Source: Pseudoalteromonas espejiana DSM 9414 (lineage in GTDB: Bacteria > Pseudomonadota > Gammaproteobacteria > Enterobacterales > Alteromonadaceae). Taken from it: a stretch of 64,000 nucleotides of DNA. Positions 9,474-18,003 of this stretch are shown here, in pieces (positions within the stretch are counted from its first letter, which is position 1; every line of letters begins with the position of its first letter). The stretch lies in NCBI RefSeq assembly GCF_002221525.1, contig NZ_CP011028.1, forward strand, positions 2,367,001-2,431,000, given 5' to 3'. Below the pieces are notes generated by a model. It was not told where the DNA came from and made no database searches. It saw only the letters and a list, made by a program, of their open reading frames with translations. The position numbers and the translations under genes are program-made.

Positions 9474-10166
9474 CTAATTATCAAACTCCCATTGTAAACT
9501 GGCACCATTTTGCTTTAACCACGCTGATGCAGATTTATAATCTGGATAAAATTTACCTACTCTGCTCCAAAACGCCGCGCTGTGATTATGATACTTCAAG
9601 TGGGCAAGTTCATGCACAATGACATAGTCTATAACGTGTGTTGGTGCACCAATCAAATTTAAACTAAATGTGAGCTCTCGACGAGAGTTGCAACTTCCCC
9701 ACTTTCGCTTATAAGCCCCAAACGTCAATTTTGTAGGTAAAGCCTCTGTCATAAGCTGACAATAATAAGCTAATCGCATCTCTATATATGCTGCCAGTTT
9801 TTCCTCTAAAGCTTGGCAAAGCAGTTGTTGGCGTTTCTGTGATAACTTTTTCACCCGTGTTGAAGTGTATATCGTTAATACGTCATCACTTTGTTCAACA
9901 TAAGAGCTTGCTGATTGCTTAAAAACCAACGTATGTGGCTTTTCAAAAATCAAAACTTGGCATTGTTTTAATGGCCGCTGCTGCTTATCAATAAAGTTAA
10001 GCTGCTTATTTAGCTGAAGGTCTACCCACGCTTGCTTGATTTTTAGCCATTGCTCAATACTTGTTTTAGACACATGCATAGGTGCGTATACGGTTACTAC
10101 CTTTTTACTAACTTTAATTGCGACCGTTTTACGCCTTGTGCTGCGCTTTAACTGATATTCAAACAA
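9474..10166 (-). CDS. YgjP-like zinc metallopeptidase-fold protein (DUF45)
   Basis: 230 residues. Typical YgjP/DUF45 layout: N-terminal beta region beginning FEYQLKRSTRRKTVAIKV, then KLTFGAYKRKWGSCNSRREL, and the gluzincin motif VIVHELAHLKYHNHSAAFW (HELAH plus a third ligand His/Glu downstream). The fold is related to SprT/WLM peptidases; E. coli YgjP has also been linked to UTP pyrophosphatase activity, so a proteolytic role is not certain. The start is TTG at 10166; no better in-frame start exists before the conserved N-terminal strand. Confidence 0.83.
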   Translation of the reverse strand: MFEYQLKRSTRRKTVAIKVSKKVVTVYAPMHVSKTSIEQWLKIKQAWVDLQLNKQLNFIDKQQRPLKQCQVLIFEKPHTLVFKQSASSYVEQSDDVLTIYTSTRVKKLSQKRQQLLCQALEEKLAAYIEMRLAYYCQLMTEALPTKLTFGAYKRKWGSCNSRRELTFSLNLIGAPTHVIDYVIVHELAHLKYHNHSAAFWSRVGKFYPDYKSASAWLKQNGASLQWEFDN

Positions 10167-10430
10167 CGTTTATGCTCTTAGAAGAATAAAAACGTTATTA
10201 TAAAGCCTTATTGACCAAATGCAGTTATAAACTTAAAAAATGTAACTCATTACTTTTAATTAGCTGCTGTAAAATTATTTTAAACTTTTTATACATAGTA
10301 ATGGCAACTGTTAATAAACGTACCTTTTAAAAAAATACTGCAACCAAAAGTGCTAAATTATTGGATTAAAAGTTTATTTATTAATTAAATACATTAAACT
10401 AGTACAATAATAACGCAATTTTGAGCCTCT

Positions 10431-13400
10431 ATGCTGTCTGCATTTTTTATAACTGATCAAGACCCCAGTCTAATTCTTAATGGTGTGTATAATCCTGTAT
10501 TGGTCAGCTTGTCGGTTATTACCGCTATTTTTGCTGCTTTTTTTACTGTCTGGTTAGTTGATGTAGCCAAGCATACTCAGTTTCCTAGTTACAAGCGCTT
10601 AGCGAATGTAACGGCTGCCACTGTTTTGTCGGCTGGGATTTGGAGTATGCATTTTATTGGCATGCTCGCATTTTCGCTGTGTACTGATATCAGCTATGAT
10701 CCAGCTATTACTGTATTATCTTTTTTACCTGCGTTTGTATCTTGCCAGTATGCATTTTCCATATTAGTAAAATCTAAAAGAACATTTAAGCACCTCTTTA
10801 TTTGTTCTATTTTACTTGGATCTGGTATTGGTACTATGCACTACAGTGGTATGGCGGCCATGGAGCTTGCACCTTTGCTGCGCTACGATCCAATTACATT
10901 TGGTTTATCTATTTTAGTGGCTGTGGGCTTATCTTTTATTGCCCTATTCACGCGTTACAATTTAACGCGAATATTACCTAAATTATCAACAATTCAGGCC
11001 CGTATTATTACTGCCACAATTCTAGGTTCTGCTGTAGCAGGTATGCATTATATGGGCATGGCTGCCACTCGTTTTGTTGCAACCTCTCCCATACTCCCCC
11101 AATACGATGGCTCAACTACCGAGCTTACCTTTGTAGCCATTGCAGTAGCCACCGCAACAGTCGCTATTACCTGCGTAATAGCAGTGATAAACGGTATGGT
11201 TAGATATCGCTTACTGTTAGAAGAAAAATCAGCAGATGAATCGCGTCTAAATGCAATTTTAGGCACCGCGATTGACGGTATAGTCACAATTGACCACACC
11301 GGCACTATATTAAGCTTTAACGATGCTGCTACAAAAATATTCGGCTGGAGAGAAAACCAAGTACAAGGCCATAATGTTAAAATGCTGATGGCTGATGACA
11401 TTGCTCGCCACCATGATGGCTACTTATCAAATGCTAAAAATATAGACTTAGGTAAAGTTATTGGCATAAACCGAGACGTATCAGCAAAGCATAAAAATGG
11501 TCATTTGTTTCCTATTCGCTTGGGTATTGGTGAGGTTAATCAGCCTGGTCAAATGCCTTTATACGTTGGCTTTATTACAGACCTAACAGAACAAAGAGCT
11601 TTGCAACAAAGCCTTGTTGAAAAAGAGCAAAAATACCGTTCATTAATGGATAATATGCCAGGTGTCGCGTTTAGGTGTAAGTACGATGAAAATTGGAGCA
11701 TGTTATTTATAAGCCCAAATATTGCTGAACTAACCGGTTACTCGCCTGATGAATTTACCGAAAGCTGTATTGAATTTAATGATTTAATTTTAAAAACAGA
11801 CCAACAAGCCGTAAATGAAGCCGTTAAAGAGGCAATGGATGCCTGTTTAAAATATTCTGTTGAATACCGTATTCGTCATCGTAATGGCAAAATATTATGG
11901 CTATTAGACAAAGGCAGCTTTACGTGTGATGAGCAAGGTAACCCACAGTGGATAGATGGTGTTTTAGTTGATATTACCGAGCATAAAGAATACGAAAGCA
12001 AGCTAGAGCAAGCAAAATTGCAAGCTGAAGAGGCAGCACAGGCAAAACAATCTTTTATGGCAAATATGAGCCATGAAATTCGTACTCCCATGAATTCTAT
12101 TATCGGCTTTAGCGATTTGCTCATGGATACGCCGCTTAATCAGGAGCAACAAAAGCATCTTGTTACTGTAAATAATGCAGCACGCTCACTGTTAAGACTA
12201 CTAAACGAAGTACTTGATACAGCTAAGCTTGAACGAGGAAAGCTCACTATTGAGCCTATCCACTTTAGCTTAAAGCAAGTGCTAGACAGTATTATTTCTA
12301 CATTTTGGCTTGAGGCTAAAAAGAAGGATCTCAATTTAAAGTTAACGATTAAAGAGTCCGTTGCTAGCACCTACTTCGGTGACCCAGATCGCTTAAGACA
12401 AATCTTAACAAATTTAATTGGCAACGCGATTAAATTTACCGAGCAAGGCTCTGTTGAGCTAACTGTCAGTACAACGCAAACCGATCAACTGTTCTTTGAG
12501 GTTCAAGATACCGGTATTGGCATTGCAAAAGATCGCATTAAAGCCATATTTCAACCCTTTGTTCAAGCTGATGCCACAACTACTCGCCGCTTTGGAGGCA
12601 CAGGGCTTGGTACAACAATTAGCAAACAGTTGGTTGAACTTATGGGCGGCACCATAAACTTAGTTAGTGAAGAAAATAGAGGCACTTGCTTTTATTTTTC
12701 ACTACCTTTAAAACAAGGTGATGCTAAAAAGATTGATCATTTTGAAGGGCTGCATACACAACTCCCATCATTAAGAGTTTTAGTTGTTGATGATATTGAA
12801 CAAAATACCGAGCTGCTCTCGTTACTGTTATCAAAAGATCAGCACCTAGTCAGCAAGGCTGGTAATGGCTTAGAGGCTATTGAAATATTTGAAAAACAAG
12901 ACTTTGACGTCATTTTAATGGACATTCATATGCCGGAATGTGATGGCATTGAAGCAACGACTAAAATTAGAGAAATAGAAAAGCAAAGGCAACTTAAGTT
13001 TACCCCTATCATTGCACTTACAGCGAGTGTGTTACAACAAGACAAACTAACCGCTAAAAAAGCCGGCATGAATGGTTTTGCTAATAAGCCTATTGATATA
13101 AATCAGCTCAACCAAGAAATTGCCCAAGTACTTGGACTTGGGCTTGCCAAAGAAATGGTCATAGCACAATCTGACCCAAATGCTAAACATATAGATTTTG
13201 ACAAAGGCGTTATTCTATGGGGCTCTAAAAGTAAACAGCTGACCGAAATTACTAAGTTTATCAACGATAATAGTCAAAAGTTTGATTCGCTATTTAGTGT
13301 TAGAATAAATGAAATAGACAATGCTGCCGGCACAATTCATACCTTAAAAGGGGTTGCTGGCAACCTTGGCCTTATCTCTTTAATGAAACTATTAAGCCAA

Positions 13401-13751
13401 TTAGAGCGTACTAAACAAAATAGTGAACTTACAAGTACATTAGATGCCTTAAAAGTAGAGCTAGATACAGTAACGTCGCTATTAAAAACAAATGAATGTG
13501 CAGCAACTACAAGTAACAAAAGCTCAGAGCCTTTGCCTGATATTTCAAGCCAAGCGTTAAACGAAATGTGCGCAACCCTTTTACAAGATGCACTTAACGC
13601 AGAGCTAAACGATGAGCTTTTGTCACAGCTACAAACTAACGCGCCGTCATCATTTTCAGCTGATATTGATAAAATAGTGGCTGCGTTTGACGATTTTGAC
13701 TTTGAGCAAGCTCAGCAGTACTTACAAGAATTAATAGAGAAAACAGATTAA
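10431..13751 (+). CDS. Hybrid sensor histidine kinase: MHYT-PAS-PAS-HisKA-HATPase-REC-HPt
   Basis: 1106 residues. N-terminal MHYT sensor (residues about 10-255, seven membrane segments, repeated motifs MHFIGM, MHYSGM, MHYMGM proposed to bind copper and sense gas). Two PAS domains follow (about 270-385 and 395-520), then HisKA with phospho-His 548 in MSHEIRTPMNSIIGF, HATPase_c with NLIGNAIKFT, DTGIGI and FGGTGLGT, a receiver domain with phospho-Asp 831 (ILMDIHMP), and an HPt domain with His 970 (IHTLKGVAGNLG). All relay residues are present. The REC-HD-GYP gene starts 15 bases downstream and is the likely output partner. The true stimulus is unknown. Confidence 0.92.
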   Translation: MLSAFFITDQDPSLILNGVYNPVLVSLSVITAIFAAFFTVWLVDVAKHTQFPSYKRLANVTAATVLSAGIWSMHFIGMLAFSLCTDISYDPAITVLSFLPAFVSCQYAFSILVKSKRTFKHLFICSILLGSGIGTMHYSGMAAMELAPLLRYDPITFGLSILVAVGLSFIALFTRYNLTRILPKLSTIQARIITATILGSAVAGMHYMGMAATRFVATSPILPQYDGSTTELTFVAIAVATATVAITCVIAVINGMVRYRLLLEEKSADESRLNAILGTAIDGIVTIDHTGTILSFNDAATKIFGWRENQVQGHNVKMLMADDIARHHDGYLSNAKNIDLGKVIGINRDVSAKHKNGHLFPIRLGIGEVNQPGQMPLYVGFITDLTEQRALQQSLVEKEQKYRSLMDNMPGVAFRCKYDENWSMLFISPNIAELTGYSPDEFTESCIEFNDLILKTDQQAVNEAVKEAMDACLKYSVEYRIRHRNGKILWLLDKGSFTCDEQGNPQWIDGVLVDITEHKEYESKLEQAKLQAEEAAQAKQSFMANMSHEIRTPMNSIIGFSDLLMDTPLNQEQQKHLVTVNNAARSLLRLLNEVLDTAKLERGKLTIEPIHFSLKQVLDSIISTFWLEAKKKDLNLKLTIKESVASTYFGDPDRLRQILTNLIGNAIKFTEQGSVELTVSTTQTDQLFFEVQDTGIGIAKDRIKAIFQPFVQADATTTRRFGGTGLGTTISKQLVELMGGTINLVSEENRGTCFYFSLPLKQGDAKKIDHFEGLHTQLPSLRVLVVDDIEQNTELLSLLLSKDQHLVSKAGNGLEAIEIFEKQDFDVILMDIHMPECDGIEATTKIREIEKQRQLKFTPIIALTASVLQQDKLTAKKAGMNGFANKPIDINQLNQEIAQVLGLGLAKEMVIAQSDPNAKHIDFDKGVILWGSKSKQLTEITKFINDNSQKFDSLFSVRINEIDNAAGTIHTLKGVAGNLGLISLMKLLSQLERTKQNSELTSTLDALKVELDTVTSLLKTNECAATTSNKSSEPLPDISSQALNEMCATLLQDALNAELNDELLSQLQTNAPSSFSADIDKIVAAFDDFDFEQAQQYLQELIEKTD

Positions 13752-13766
13752 TAATGAGAACTTTTA

Positions 13767-14765
13767 ATGGATTTTAGCAACGACAAACCGCGCATTTTAA
13801 TTGTTGACGATGAACCTGCCAACCTAAAAGTAATGCGTGAAGTGTTAGGTAACCAGTACCGTATGTCTTTTGCTAAATCGGGCGCAGCTGCGTTAGCGCT
13901 GCTTGAAAAAGAACTGCCGCAACTTATTTTACTCGATATTATGATGCCAGATATGAATGGTTTTGAAGTATGTAAAATAATTAAAAGCACCCCTGCTATT
14001 TCACATATTCCAATCATTTTTGTTACTGCGCTGGGCGACGAAAGTGATGAATTTAAAGGTTTTGAACTTGGGGCTGTTGATTACATTACCAAGCCTATCA
14101 GCCCAGCAATTGTAAGAGCGCGGGTTAAAACACATCTCTCACTTGTACAAGCCGAGCAATTAAAGCAAGCACATGTTGATTTAGTACATAGATTGGGCCG
14201 AGCCGCCGAATATAAAGACACAGAGACTGGTGAGCATATAGCCCGCATGAGTCAATACAGTAAGTTGCTTGCATTAGAGTTTGGTATGAGCGAGCAACAT
14301 GCAGAATTACTTCGCCAAGCTGCCCCTATGCATGATGTAGGTAAAATAGGCATACCTGACGCTATTTTGTTAAAACCTGGGCGCTTAACAAGTGAAGAGT
14401 TTGACCATATGAAGCAACACGCCATCATTGGTGCACAAATTTTAGCTAACTCATCTTCACCGTTATTACAACTTGCGCATACACTGGCAATTGAGCACCA
14501 TGAAAAGTGGGATGGCAGTGGTTATCCAAATGGCTTAATAGGTGAAAAAATATCTATAGAAGGGCGTATTGTCGCCATTGCAGATGTATTTGATGCGCTC
14601 ACCTCAAAACGCCCGTATAAAGAGGCTTGGAGTATTGAGCAAACCTTAGCGCATTTGCAGGAGCAAGCAGGTAAACACTTTGACCCGCAGCTTATAAGCC
14701 TTTTTGTAAATAAATTAGATGATATTGTCGCTATTAAAAATGCCTATAACGAAGCGCATCATTAA
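13767..14765 (+). CDS. Response regulator with HD-GYP output (c-di-GMP phosphodiesterase)
   Basis: 332 residues. Receiver domain at 1-125 with acidic pocket VDDE, phospho-acceptor Asp57 (LILLDIMMPD) and Lys in DYITKPIS; HD-GYP domain at about 145-330 with MHDVGKIGIPD, the His of MKQHAIIG, EHHEKWDGSGYPNGL and IADVFDALTSKRPYK. The metal ligands and the GYP triad are all present, so hydrolysis of cyclic di-GMP to GMP is expected. It starts 15 bases after the hybrid kinase, making a kinase-regulator pair. Ends 15 bases from the convergent VOC gene without an obvious terminator. Confidence 0.92.
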   Translation: MDFSNDKPRILIVDDEPANLKVMREVLGNQYRMSFAKSGAAALALLEKELPQLILLDIMMPDMNGFEVCKIIKSTPAISHIPIIFVTALGDESDEFKGFELGAVDYITKPISPAIVRARVKTHLSLVQAEQLKQAHVDLVHRLGRAAEYKDTETGEHIARMSQYSKLLALEFGMSEQHAELLRQAAPMHDVGKIGIPDAILLKPGRLTSEEFDHMKQHAIIGAQILANSSSPLLQLAHTLAIEHHEKWDGSGYPNGLIGEKISIEGRIVAIADVFDALTSKRPYKEAWSIEQTLAHLQEQAGKHFDPQLISLFVNKLDDIVAIKNAYNEAHH

Positions 14766-14779
14766 ATATTTTTCAAGGG

Positions 14780-15184
14780 CTAATCAGCCTTGCCTATGAG
14801 CGCTTTTATTTGTTGATGGTCGTGGGAAGTAATCTCATGGCTATTACCACTATTATCTTTGAAATAAATTGAAAACGTAACACTGTGATCGGCCATAACA
14901 GTTTTTATATTTTTCGCTTTTAAGTGCTCAAGCCAGCTAATAAATTGCGCCCCGGTTGCCGCAAAGGCAATACCTTTACTACGCCCTTCTCCTTCAAATA
15001 ATGCTAATCGAGCGGTTTTATTTTTATCTTCAAGGGTTAACGGGCCTTTGCCATTTCCATCCCAAAAGGCAAGTTCACTAACCACTTCAAAACCAAGTAC
15101 GCTTTGATACCATTTAAGCGCTTCTTTTATGCATTCTACATTTAAGTGGCAATGATCAATGCCAGATAATAATGGGACACTCAT
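14780..15184 (-). CDS. VOC (glyoxalase-fold) family protein
   Basis: 134 residues, two beta-alpha-beta-beta-beta repeats: first LSGIDHCHLNVECIKEALKWYQSVLGF, second KGIAFAATGAQFISWLEHLKAK with VTFSIYFKDNSGNSHEI. Potential metal ligands include His in DHCHLNV and Glu in HEIT. The family includes lyases, isomerases and dioxygenases as well as drug-binding proteins, so no reaction is assigned. ATG lies 1 base after the stop of the HD hydrolase, which indicates co-transcription. Confidence 0.78.
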   Translation of the reverse strand: MSVPLLSGIDHCHLNVECIKEALKWYQSVLGFEVVSELAFWDGNGKGPLTLEDKNKTARLALFEGEGRSKGIAFAATGAQFISWLEHLKAKNIKTVMADHSVTFSIYFKDNSGNSHEITSHDHQQIKALIGKAD

Positions 15185-15185
15185 A

Positions 15186-15917
15186 TTACTGCCCTGTCTC
15201 AGATTTAAGCTGTTCTAAAAAAGCGTGCATATAAGCTGTACGTCTTTGCGCTTCTGCTTTAGCCGACGGTGTATTCATGCTTTTAGCAATATGGAGCAAC
15301 TTTATATAAAAGTGATCTAGTGTATAGGTTTTATCATCCGGCTCACGGTTAAGGCAAAATGGGTCGTCCGGGTTATACAATAAACGACTTATTGACCCCC
15401 CTACTTTCATACACCGGCTAACGCCTATGGCACCGAGTGCATCCATTCTGTCAGCATCTTGAACAATTTGAGCCTCAATAGTTTTTACCGCAATATTAGC
15501 ACTAAAGCTATGCGCTGCAATTGCATGGTGAATATCGTCAAATAAGGTAGCGTCGCAATTAATTGAGTTTAAAAATTCAATGGCTTTGTCTGCTGCCATA
15601 GTAGAGGCTTTAGCTCTGTCAGGGTGGTTTTTAGCAACGGCTACACAGTCGTGCATCCACGCGGCGGGTAAAACAACATGCATGTTTGCTTGCTCAGCAT
15701 TACATAGCTGAATGGCAACGCGCACCACGCGCTCAATATGTGTAATATCATGCGCTACGTCAGCATGTATTAACGATGTTATAAACGTCCTACACTGTGA
15801 ATTAAGTATTTCTAAATCGGGGCTTAAAGCGACATCAGGCACGTTTATATTCCATAAGCTAATTAATATCTGAATTATCCGTACTTTACCGTGCTTTATA
15901 CCCGCCATGCAAAACAT
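15186..15917 (-). CDS. HD-domain phosphohydrolase (YedJ-like)
   Basis: 243 residues as the longest frame. HD motif set: AHDITHIERVVRVA, AAWMHDCVAV, HHAIAAHSF and QDADRMDALGAIGV, the pattern H...HD...D of metal-dependent phosphohydrolases of the YedJ/COG1418 type. Substrate unknown. The first 25 or so residues (MFCMAGIKHGKVRIIQILIS) look unlike a folded start, and the real start may lie further in. Probably one transcript with the VOC gene. Confidence 0.77.
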   Translation of the reverse strand: MFCMAGIKHGKVRIIQILISLWNINVPDVALSPDLEILNSQCRTFITSLIHADVAHDITHIERVVRVAIQLCNAEQANMHVVLPAAWMHDCVAVAKNHPDRAKASTMAADKAIEFLNSINCDATLFDDIHHAIAAHSFSANIAVKTIEAQIVQDADRMDALGAIGVSRCMKVGGSISRLLYNPDDPFCLNREPDDKTYTLDHFYIKLLHIAKSMNTPSAKAEAQRRTAYMHAFLEQLKSETGQ

Positions 15918-15981
15918 TCATTGTATGTTGCGCCCTGCTTGACTAAAATACAGCGCTTATTTATTACTACTGAGAAGCCCT

Positions 15982-17172
15982 ATGTCATCTGCCGTTTACC
16001 TACAAGCTGGTCGCGAAAAATCATTAAAAAGAAAACACCCATGGTTGTTTTCAAAAGCCATCAAAAAAATCAAAGGTAAACCGGGCCTGGGTGACACAGT
16101 GACTATTCATGACAATGAAGGTAAGTTTTTAGCAACCGCAGCTTACAGCCCGCATTCTCAAATACGTGCACGTGTTTGGAGCTTTGACGAAAAAGAAGTC
16201 ATAGACCAACACTTTTTTGAACGCCGTTTACGCCGCGCCCTTGCAGCCCGCGAACATGCTATTGCTGAAGGCGGGTTAACCGGCTTTAGGCTATGTGCGG
16301 CTGAATCAGACTACCTACCAGGCGTTACAATTGACAAATTTGCCAATACCCTAGTTTGCCAATTATTAAGCGCTGGTGCTGAGCGTCACAAAGGTGAGAT
16401 TGTTGGCGCGCTTATGGCTATATTTCCGGGTGCTAATATTTATGAGCGTTCAGATGTAGACGTACGCACAAAAGAAGGCCTTGAGCCAATTAAAGGTGTA
16501 CTGTGGGGTAACGAACCAACAGAGCCTGTGCTTATTGAAGAAAACGGTTTAAAACTTGAGGTTGATATTCTCGAAGGCCACAAAACAGGTTTTTATTTAG
16601 ATCAGCGCGATAGCCGCGCAGCCCTTGAGCGTTTTTCAAAAGATAAAACCGTGCTTAATTGCTTTAGTTACACCGGTACATTTTCGCTTTATGCATTACG
16701 TGGTGGCTGTGCGCATGTAACCAATGTAGATGTATCACAGCCAGCACTTGATACAGCCAAACGAAACGTTGAGCACAATAATCTCGATTTAAATAAAGTC
16801 GATTTTGTAAAACAAGACGTGTTTAAACTATTACGCCAATACCGCGACGAAGGTAAACAATTTGACACCATAGTCATGGACCCACCCAAGTTTGCTGACA
16901 ATAAAGCGCAGCTAACGGGGGCATGTCGTGGCTATAAAGATATAAACATGATTGCTATGCAAATATTAAAACCAGGCGGTACGTTACTTACGTTCTCATG
17001 CTCGGGTTTAATGGAGCAAAACTTGTTTCAAAAAGTAGTGGCTGATGCAGCCCTTGATGCAGGTAAAGACTTATTGATTATGGAGCGATTAAACCAAGCA
17101 GCTGATCACCCTATTGCAGGGAGCTACCCAGAAGGCTTTTACTTAAAAGGCCTAATTTGTAAGGTGTATTAA
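15982..17172 (+). CDS. rlmI: 23S rRNA (cytosine-1962-C5) methyltransferase
   Basis: 396 residues, the RlmI length. N-terminal PUA domain ([20 protein letters not shown]), a central EEHEC-like domain, and a C-terminal Rossmann methyltransferase with [17 protein letters not shown] (SAM binding), [19 protein letters not shown] and LTFSCSGLM carrying the catalytic Cys. RlmI makes m5C1962 in 23S rRNA. ATG at 15982 is preceded by GAGAAG. Monocistronic, ended by a good terminator. A second related methyltransferase lies at 51017-51955. Confidence 0.9.
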   Translation: MSSAVYLQAGREKSLKRKHPWLFSKAIKKIKGKPGLGDTVTIHDNEGKFLATAAYSPHSQIRARVWSFDEKEVIDQHFFERRLRRALAAREHAIAEGGLTGFRLCAAESDYLPGVTIDKFANTLVCQLLSAGAERHKGEIVGALMAIFPGANIYERSDVDVRTKEGLEPIKGVLWGNEPTEPVLIEENGLKLEVDILEGHKTGFYLDQRDSRAALERFSKDKTVLNCFSYTGTFSLYALRGGCAHVTNVDVSQPALDTAKRNVEHNNLDLNKVDFVKQDVFKLLRQYRDEGKQFDTIVMDPPKFADNKAQLTGACRGYKDINMIAMQILKPGGTLLTFSCSGLMEQNLFQKVVADAALDAGKDLLIMERLNQAADHPIAGSYPEGFYLKGLICKVY

Positions 17173-17189
17173 ATAGCGCTTTAAAACAG

Positions 17190-17224
17190 CGTTAGTGGAT
17201 TGCTTAAATCCACTAACGTTTTTG
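17190..17224 (+). terminator. Intrinsic terminator after rlmI
   Basis: Stem CGTTAGTGGAT / ATCCACTAACG (17190-17200 with 17208-17218), then a T run. Confidence 0.88.
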
Positions 17225-17242
17225 TTTTGCCGCCCAGCTTAG

Positions 17243-17539
17243 TTAATTAAACTGCACTATTTCAAGCCCGGCTGTAATCGTACCATCGTCTTCTTTACTA
17301 GCACGAATCACTTTAGCAGTCGCATTAAGCGAAGCGATACTCGGGTGAGTAGATTCAATATTAACTTGTAATAACGTTTCTAGCTCAAGTAAATCATCTA
17401 AATGTAGTGATAGTCCCGTCGCACTTAAATCAACACACTCTGCGGTATAATTTAATCCCGCTATAGGCTCTATAGTAGTTAAATGTGCAGGCGTGTTAAC
17501 CTGCATACGTCTAAAATTGCGCTTATCTTCAGTAAACAT
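17243..17539 (-). CDS. PilZ-domain protein (c-di-GMP binding)
   Basis: 98 residues, a stand-alone PilZ domain. Both binding motifs are visible: RxxxR as RNFRR near the N-terminus (residues about 7-11) and DLSATGLSL, the D/NxSxxG motif, at about 38-46. This supports cyclic di-GMP binding. It starts 9 bases after the stop of a single-domain receiver gene, so the pair is likely one operon. What it acts on cannot be read. Confidence 0.85.
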   Translation of the reverse strand: MFTEDKRNFRRMQVNTPAHLTTIEPIAGLNYTAECVDLSATGLSLHLDDLLELETLLQVNIESTHPSIASLNATAKVIRASKEDDGTITAGLEIVQFN

Positions 17540-17548
17540 GCTTCACCT

Positions 17549-17929
17549 TTAAACAACCGTGTCTATTTGCTCTAATAAAGTGCCCATCGAAAATGGTTTT
17601 ACTACGTAGGCATCACACCCAGCATTAAAACCCGCTTGTTTTTCCGATGGTGACTCTAAGCCTGAAACCATAACGATAGGAATATTTTTTGTTTCTGGTG
17701 TGTGCTTTAGCATTCGACATGTATCGTACCCATCAAGACCCGGCATACAAACATCAAGCAAAATAATATCTGGGGGGTTAGCTATGGCAGACGCCAAGCA
17801 GCTTTTTCCAGAATCAGCGTAACTAACATCAAATTTTGACGTAAGAGCAGTCTTAAGCATTTCAAAATTGAAATACTCATCATCAACTACTAACAATCGC
17901 TTAATCTTATGCTCTACCAATGAGGACAT
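17549..17929 (-). CDS. Single-domain response regulator (CheY-like receiver)
   Basis: 126 residues, a receiver domain only. Acidic pair in LLVVDDEYFN, phospho-Asp in IILLDVCMPGLDGYD, Ser in VMVSGL and Lys in AYVVKPFS. There is no output domain, so it works as a relay or protein-protein switch. The PilZ gene follows after 9 bases, joining phosphorelay and c-di-GMP signalling. Confidence 0.88.
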   Translation of the reverse strand: MSSLVEHKIKRLLVVDDEYFNFEMLKTALTSKFDVSYADSGKSCLASAIANPPDIILLDVCMPGLDGYDTCRMLKHTPETKNIPIVMVSGLESPSEKQAGFNAGCDAYVVKPFSMGTLLEQIDTVV

Positions 17930-18003
17930 AGGTATGTCGCTTCCTTCTCAACCAAAAATAAATCCTTCTACTAAGGTACTAAGCTTAATAGAAAATGCAA
18001 GTT

